A DNA stretch of 17,532 bases, taken from the NCBI GenBank assembly GCA_946186535.1, contig CAMHNT010000007.1, positions 1 to 17,532 on the forward strand, read 5' to 3'. Of the stretch, positions 15,474 to 17,532 are shown piece after piece. The first letter of the stretch is position 1. Every line of letters begins with the position of its first letter. A program made the position numbers and the translations under genes. The notes below the pieces were generated by a model, which was given only the letters and a program-made list of their open reading frames with translations, made no database searches and had not been told where the DNA came from. The DNA is from an uncultured Clostridia bacterium. Its GTDB lineage: Bacteria; Bacillota; Clostridia; Oscillospirales; Acutalibacteraceae.

Positions 15474-15521
15474 TTAGTTTCTTCTAACTATTAGTTTACA
15501 CTAACAATCGAATTTTGTCAA
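15474..15521 (-). promoter_or_regulatory. marR promoter with two overlapping TTAG-N6-CTAA operators
   Basis: TTGACA (-35, 15516-15521), 17 bp, TAAACT (-10, 15493-15498) on the minus strand. Operator sequences TTAGTTTCTTCTAA (15474-15487) and TTAGTTTACACTAA (15491-15504) are both TTAG-N6-CTAA dyads 17 bp apart. One covers the -10 box and one the start of transcription, which fits autorepression. Confidence 0.7.
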
Positions 15522-15610
15522 GTCTTTTGGATAAAAAATCAGGGTTTTTGAATGAGTAAAAAATATGTGAACAGTTTTAAAATATACTTGATCAAGTTGC
15601 CTTGGATCGG

Positions 15611-15817
15611 CGAGGAAAATTTGTTTTAACCCTCGGGAAGGGACGCTTTCTGCCAAAGCGTCCCTCTTTCCAAAACAGTCCGCCGGACTGTTTTGGAAAT
15701 TCACCCTTGCAAAGGGCAGGATTATGCCTTCGGCGACCAAGGGCGCTGCCCTTGGAACCCGCGCACTTTTTGAAAAAAGTGCGTCAAAAACTTTAACAGT
15801 CCTCTTTCAAAGTTTTT
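15611..15817. repeat. Cluster of six or seven packed hairpins (REP/MITE-like element)
   Basis: Successive inverted repeats are: CGAGG/CCTCG (15611, 15631); an 11-bp stem with core GGGACGCTTT (15639-15665); a 15-bp perfect stem with core CCAAAACAGTCC and 3-nt loop (15667-15699); CCCTT/AAGGG (15704-15716); CCAAGGGC/GCCCTTGG (15737-15755); CGCACTTTTT/AAAAAGTGCG (15762-15783); and AAAAACTTT/AAAGTTTTT (15786-15817). The region is more GC-rich than its flanks and has no credible protein. Such compact arrays are typical of dispersed intergenic repeats. Copies elsewhere in the genome cannot be seen from here. Confidence 0.8.
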
Positions 15818-15882
15818 TGCAATTTAAAAAAATGATCATTTATAGATGGTAATAGAATCTTAACTGACTCAAAAATCCTTAG

Positions 15883-15922
15883 AAAAAAATTCAGGCATAT
15901 CAATTAAAAGATATGCCCCTGA
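15883..15922 (-). terminator. Orphan minus-strand terminator
   Basis: TCA-GGCATATC (15891-15901) pairs with GATATGCC-cc-TGA (15910-15922), followed on the minus strand by seven T (15883-15889). No protein gene ends here. Rubrerythrin has its own terminator 230 bp upstream, so this one implies a separate transcript in between. Confidence 0.7.
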
Positions 15923-15924
15923 TA

Positions 15925-16070
15925 ACTATATTATTCACTAAATCTGAGGACAAACCGGGGACTTCTTTTAACAGGCGACTCTTATACTGCTTTCTAATTA
16001 AAATCTTTAAGTCTTTTAATCAGAAATCAGTATTATATATTTATCGCCGGATTCCCCGATAGTGCATAGT
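15925..16070 (-). ncRNA. Candidate structured RNA, long rod-like fold
   Basis: Seven nested pairs lie in register: ACTAT/ATAGT (15925-15929, 16066-16070), CACTA/TAGTG (15936, 16060), CGGGGA/TCCCCG (15956, 16053), GGCGA/TCGCC (15974, 16044), ATACTG/CAGTAT (15984, 16028), TTTCT/AGAAA (15991, 16022) and ATTAAAA/TTTTAAT (15997, 16014). Together they give about 39 pairs with internal bubbles and a 10-nt loop. On the minus strand one inner mismatch becomes a G-U pair, and a terminator follows, so I favour that strand. A weak promoter (TTGAGA at 16105-16110, AATACT at 16083-16088, 16-bp spacing) lies upstream. The outline resembles a 6S-type RNA, but I see no diagnostic sequence. A plus-strand RNA is possible. 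Confidence 0.45.
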
Positions 16071-16145
16071 GGAAGAACTGACAGTATTCACGGCTTGTCT
16101 TTCGTCTCAATGATGAAGTTCAGCCTTACCTTAATCATAAATCAA

Positions 16146-16187
16146 AAAACATAAAGGACGCCCGATTAACTCAGACGTCCTTTTTTT
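16146..16187 (-). terminator. Terminator after rubrerythrin, possibly bidirectional
   Basis: AAAGGACG (16153-16160) pairs with CGTCCTTT (16176-16183). The plus strand continues with a seven-T run, and the minus strand with AT then six T. It lies 22 bp after the rubrerythrin stop codon. Confidence 0.75.
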
Positions 16188-16209
16188 ATAAGAAAATATA
16201 ATTTATCGA

Positions 16210-16761
16210 TTACTCACCGAAATATCTCTTGAGCAAACCAGCAAAACCTGCGCCGTGTCTTGCTTCGTCCTTAGCCATTTCATGAACAGTGTCGTGAATA
16301 GCGTCGTAACCGAGAGCCTTTGCTCTCTTTGCAAGCTCGAACTTGCCTGCGCATGCGCCTGCCTCGGCGTCTGCTCTCATCTGAAGATTCTTCTTTGTTG
16401 ACGGTGAAACGACCTCGCCGAGAAGCTCCGCAAACTTTGCAGCATGCTCAGCCTCTTCGAAAGCATACTTTGTAAATGCAGCCGCAACCTCCGGATAGCC
16501 TTCTCTGTCAGCGGCTCTTGCCATAGCGAGGTACATACCTACTTCGCTGCACTCGCCGTTAAAGTTGTTAACAAGATCAGCATAAACGTCAGGCTCTACC
16601 TTATCCTTGCCGCCCTCGCCGATGATGTGAACAGTAGCGTAGGAAGCTTCCTCTTCAACGAGATTGAACTTTGAAGCCGGAGCCTTACAGATAGGACAGA
16701 CCTCGGGAGCTGCGTCGCCCTCATAAACATAACCGCAAACTGAACATACATACTTAGCCAT
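16210..16761 (-). CDS. rbr: Reverse rubrerythrin (N-terminal rubredoxin, C-terminal diiron domain)
   Basis: This 183-residue cytoplasmic peroxidase reduces hydrogen peroxide in anaerobes. Unlike classical rubrerythrin, the iron-sulfur-like rubredoxin domain comes first: CSVCGY (C6, C9) and CPICKAP (C22, C25) hold one iron. The four-helix diiron domain follows (about 55-180) with E70/E73, EEAEH (E103, H106) and DEARH (E166, H169) as likely ligands. This order matches the reverse rubrerythrins described in clostridia, which take electrons from NADH through flavoprotein partners. The ribosome site AGGAGG is perfect. The gene lies 122 bp after a PerR-like regulator on the same strand, which fits peroxide control, although no PerR box is visible directly before it. 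Confidence 0.94.
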   Translation of the reverse strand: MAKYVCSVCGYVYEGDAAPEVCPICKAPASKFNLVEEEASYATVHIIGEGGKDKVEPDVYADLVNNFNGECSEVGMYLAMARAADREGYPEVAAAFTKYAFEEAEHAAKFAELLGEVVSPSTKKNLQMRADAEAGACAGKFELAKRAKALGYDAIHDTVHEMAKDEARHGAGFAGLLKRYFGE

Positions 16762-16777
16762 AATAAAAAACCTCCTG

Positions 16778-16797
16778 ATTTTAATTCAAATTAAAAT
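16778..16797. promoter_or_regulatory. Perfect AT palindrome upstream of rubrerythrin
   Basis: ATTTTAATT and AATTAAAAT form a perfect 9-2-9 dyad directly before the ribosome site. It does not fit the 7-1-7 PerR/Fur box or a standard Rex site. It may be an operator of another repressor or a weak mRNA hairpin. Confidence 0.4.
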
Positions 16798-16810
16798 TCT
16801 ATTAACAGCC

Positions 16811-16842
16811 GTCCGATACGGAGCTTTCCCTTTTAATCGGAC
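16811..16842 (-). other. Hairpin between perR and rubrerythrin
   Basis: GTCCGAT (16811-16817) pairs with ATCGGAC (16836-16842) around an 18-nt loop. There is no clean T-run after it. It could be a weak terminator of perR or a leader hairpin of rubrerythrin. Confidence 0.35.
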
Positions 16843-16883
16843 AGACCTGATCAACGTCCCTTAAGGACATTTCAGACAATTCA

Positions 16884-17264
16884 TCAGCATTTATCGCACA
16901 AGCCGTAATAAATAAGACTGAAGGATTCAATCTCCTTCGCACCCTCAACACGCACCTTTTCGGTGAACTCTGAAAACTCATTCTTCAGAAAAACATCAAT
17001 AACTCTTCCGCATTTATTGCACACAAAATGAGAATGCGGCGAAGTCATTGCGTCATATCTTTCACATCCGTTTACAACCGCCACAGACTTTATGGAGCCG
17101 TTTTCTTCAAGAAGCTTCAGATTTCTGTAAACCGTTCCCAGACTCAGATCCGGATAGTCGGATTTCAGATTATTATAAATCCATTCAGCGTTAGGATGTT
17201 CACGCGTCGAAAGAAGAAGCTCATAGATAGCCTGTCTTTTTCTCGAATAATTTTGCGTTCTCAT
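16884..17264 (-). CDS. perR: PerR-like Fur-family peroxide sensor
   Basis: This 126-residue metal-dependent repressor has a winged-helix DNA-binding half (about 1-70) and a metal-binding half. The structural zinc site is complete: CNKC (C82, C85) and CDKC (C123, C126). Residues equivalent to the five regulatory ligands of Bacillus PerR are all present: H23 in HPNAEWIY, D71 in RYD, H77 and H79 in HSHF, and D90 in VIDVF. Aspartate rather than glutamate at the position of D90 marks PerR over Fur. The protein should release DNA when peroxide oxidises the bound iron. The reverse rubrerythrin downstream and the box at its own promoter support this. The start follows GGAGAG by 9 bp. The assignment as PerR rather than Fur or Zur rests on alignment by eye. 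Confidence 0.88.
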   Translation of the reverse strand: MRTQNYSRKRQAIYELLLSTREHPNAEWIYNNLKSDYPDLSLGTVYRNLKLLEENGSIKSVAVVNGCERYDAMTSPHSHFVCNKCGRVIDVFLKNEFSEFTEKVRVEGAKEIESFSLIYYGLCDKC

Positions 17265-17348
17265 AATATTTACTCTCCGTTTTCAAGAGTTTTTATATAA
17301 TAAATTTATTCGCACACAAGGATTATTATTTACAAACGATAACAAATC

Positions 17349-17400
17349 GATAATTATTATCTTTATTGTTTATTATATAATAGAAATTCGGATTTGTAAA
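17349..17400 (-). promoter_or_regulatory. perR promoter with Fur/PerR box at the start site
   Basis: TTTACA (-35, 17395-17400), 17 bp, TATAAT (-10, 17372-17377) on the minus strand. GATAATTATTATC (17349-17361), a perfect 6-1-6 Fur-type dyad, covers about +4 to +16, so the protein probably represses itself. Confidence 0.75.
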
Positions 17401-17437
17401 GAGAAATTTGTTGTAATTTTTTATTTTTTATTCTGAT

Positions 17438-17473
17438 AAAAAAGCTCCTCGGTATACAATTTGTTCCGAGGAG
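17438..17473 (-). terminator. Terminator of a minus-strand gene beyond the window
   Basis: CTCCTCGG (17445-17452) pairs with CCGAGGAG (17466-17473) around a 13-nt loop, followed on the minus strand by six T (17438-17443). No coding region reaches it inside the window, so the gene it serves lies past 17532. Confidence 0.75.
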
Positions 17474-17532
17474 TTTCCTTAACAGCAAAGCTGTTATATT
17501 ACATAAGTGCTTTAATTTTTTATTAAGCTATA

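Noticed and set aside
15586..15597. 12-bp palindrome ACTTGATCAAGT
   Set aside because: It is short, isolated and not placed against a promoter. It may only mark the edge of the hairpin cluster.
15501..15796. Open frames of 64 and 79 codons on opposite strands
   Set aside because: They cross the hairpin cluster. The peptides are mirror products of the inverted repeats and have no ribosome site.
17476..17532. End of a minus-strand coding region at the right edge
   Set aside because: Two of the three minus-strand frames hit stops at once. The third stays open only through AT-rich sequence across the terminator, with no protein-like composition.

Overview
The window looks like a chromosomal segment of an anaerobic, starch-using Clostridia member, most likely a Ruminococcus-like Oscillospiraceae. 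This is inferred, not proven. The support is moderate GC with AT-rich intergenic regions, Gram-positive style AGGAGG ribosome sites and sigma-A promoters, secreted CBM26-type amylases, a reverse rubrerythrin next to a PerR-type regulator, and a FeoA-FeoB fusion with FeoB-associated Cys-rich proteins. No rRNA, tRNA, CRISPR array, integrase or transposase was found.

Layout. (1) 64-3042, minus: an ABC exporter pair (ATPase then FtsX-type permease) behind a strong promoter flanked by two near-identical 18-bp operators, with a leader of about 290 nt containing hairpins. (2) 3522-8342, minus: two paralogous secreted GH13 alpha-amylases. Each has its own promoter core, leader hairpin and terminator. 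(3) 8593-9351, minus: a short-chain dehydrogenase, divergent from (4) 9638-11778, plus: two CobW/COG0523-type GTPases. The first has a 57-residue linker containing 34 histidines. The second has lost the CxCC motif and carries an extra C-terminal domain. An 81-bp tandem repeat (two full copies plus an 18-bp partial) follows them. (5) 12064-15460, minus: an iron-uptake cluster of a MarR regulator, a FeoA-FeoB fusion, a 46-aa Cys-rich FeoB-associated protein, and a second such protein fused to a heavy-metal-associated (HMA) domain. TTAG-type sites lie upstream of both marR and feoAB. (6) 15480-16209: about 730 nt without a protein gene. It holds a cluster of six or seven tightly packed hairpins (15611-15817), a minus-strand terminator, and a nested rod-like fold (15925-16070) that may be a small RNA. 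(7) 16210-17264, minus: reverse rubrerythrin and a PerR-like regulator whose promoter carries a Fur/PerR box at the start of transcription.

How the parts relate. Much of the right two thirds concerns metal and redox control: the CobW pair (metal insertion or storage), the Feo system (ferrous iron uptake with cysteine-rich helpers) and PerR with rubrerythrin (peroxide defence). The left third serves starch breakdown outside the cell and export of an unknown substrate. The least explained parts are the nested RNA-like fold, the 81-bp repeat, the hairpin cluster, and the unusual domain make-up of the second CobW protein and the HMA fusion.
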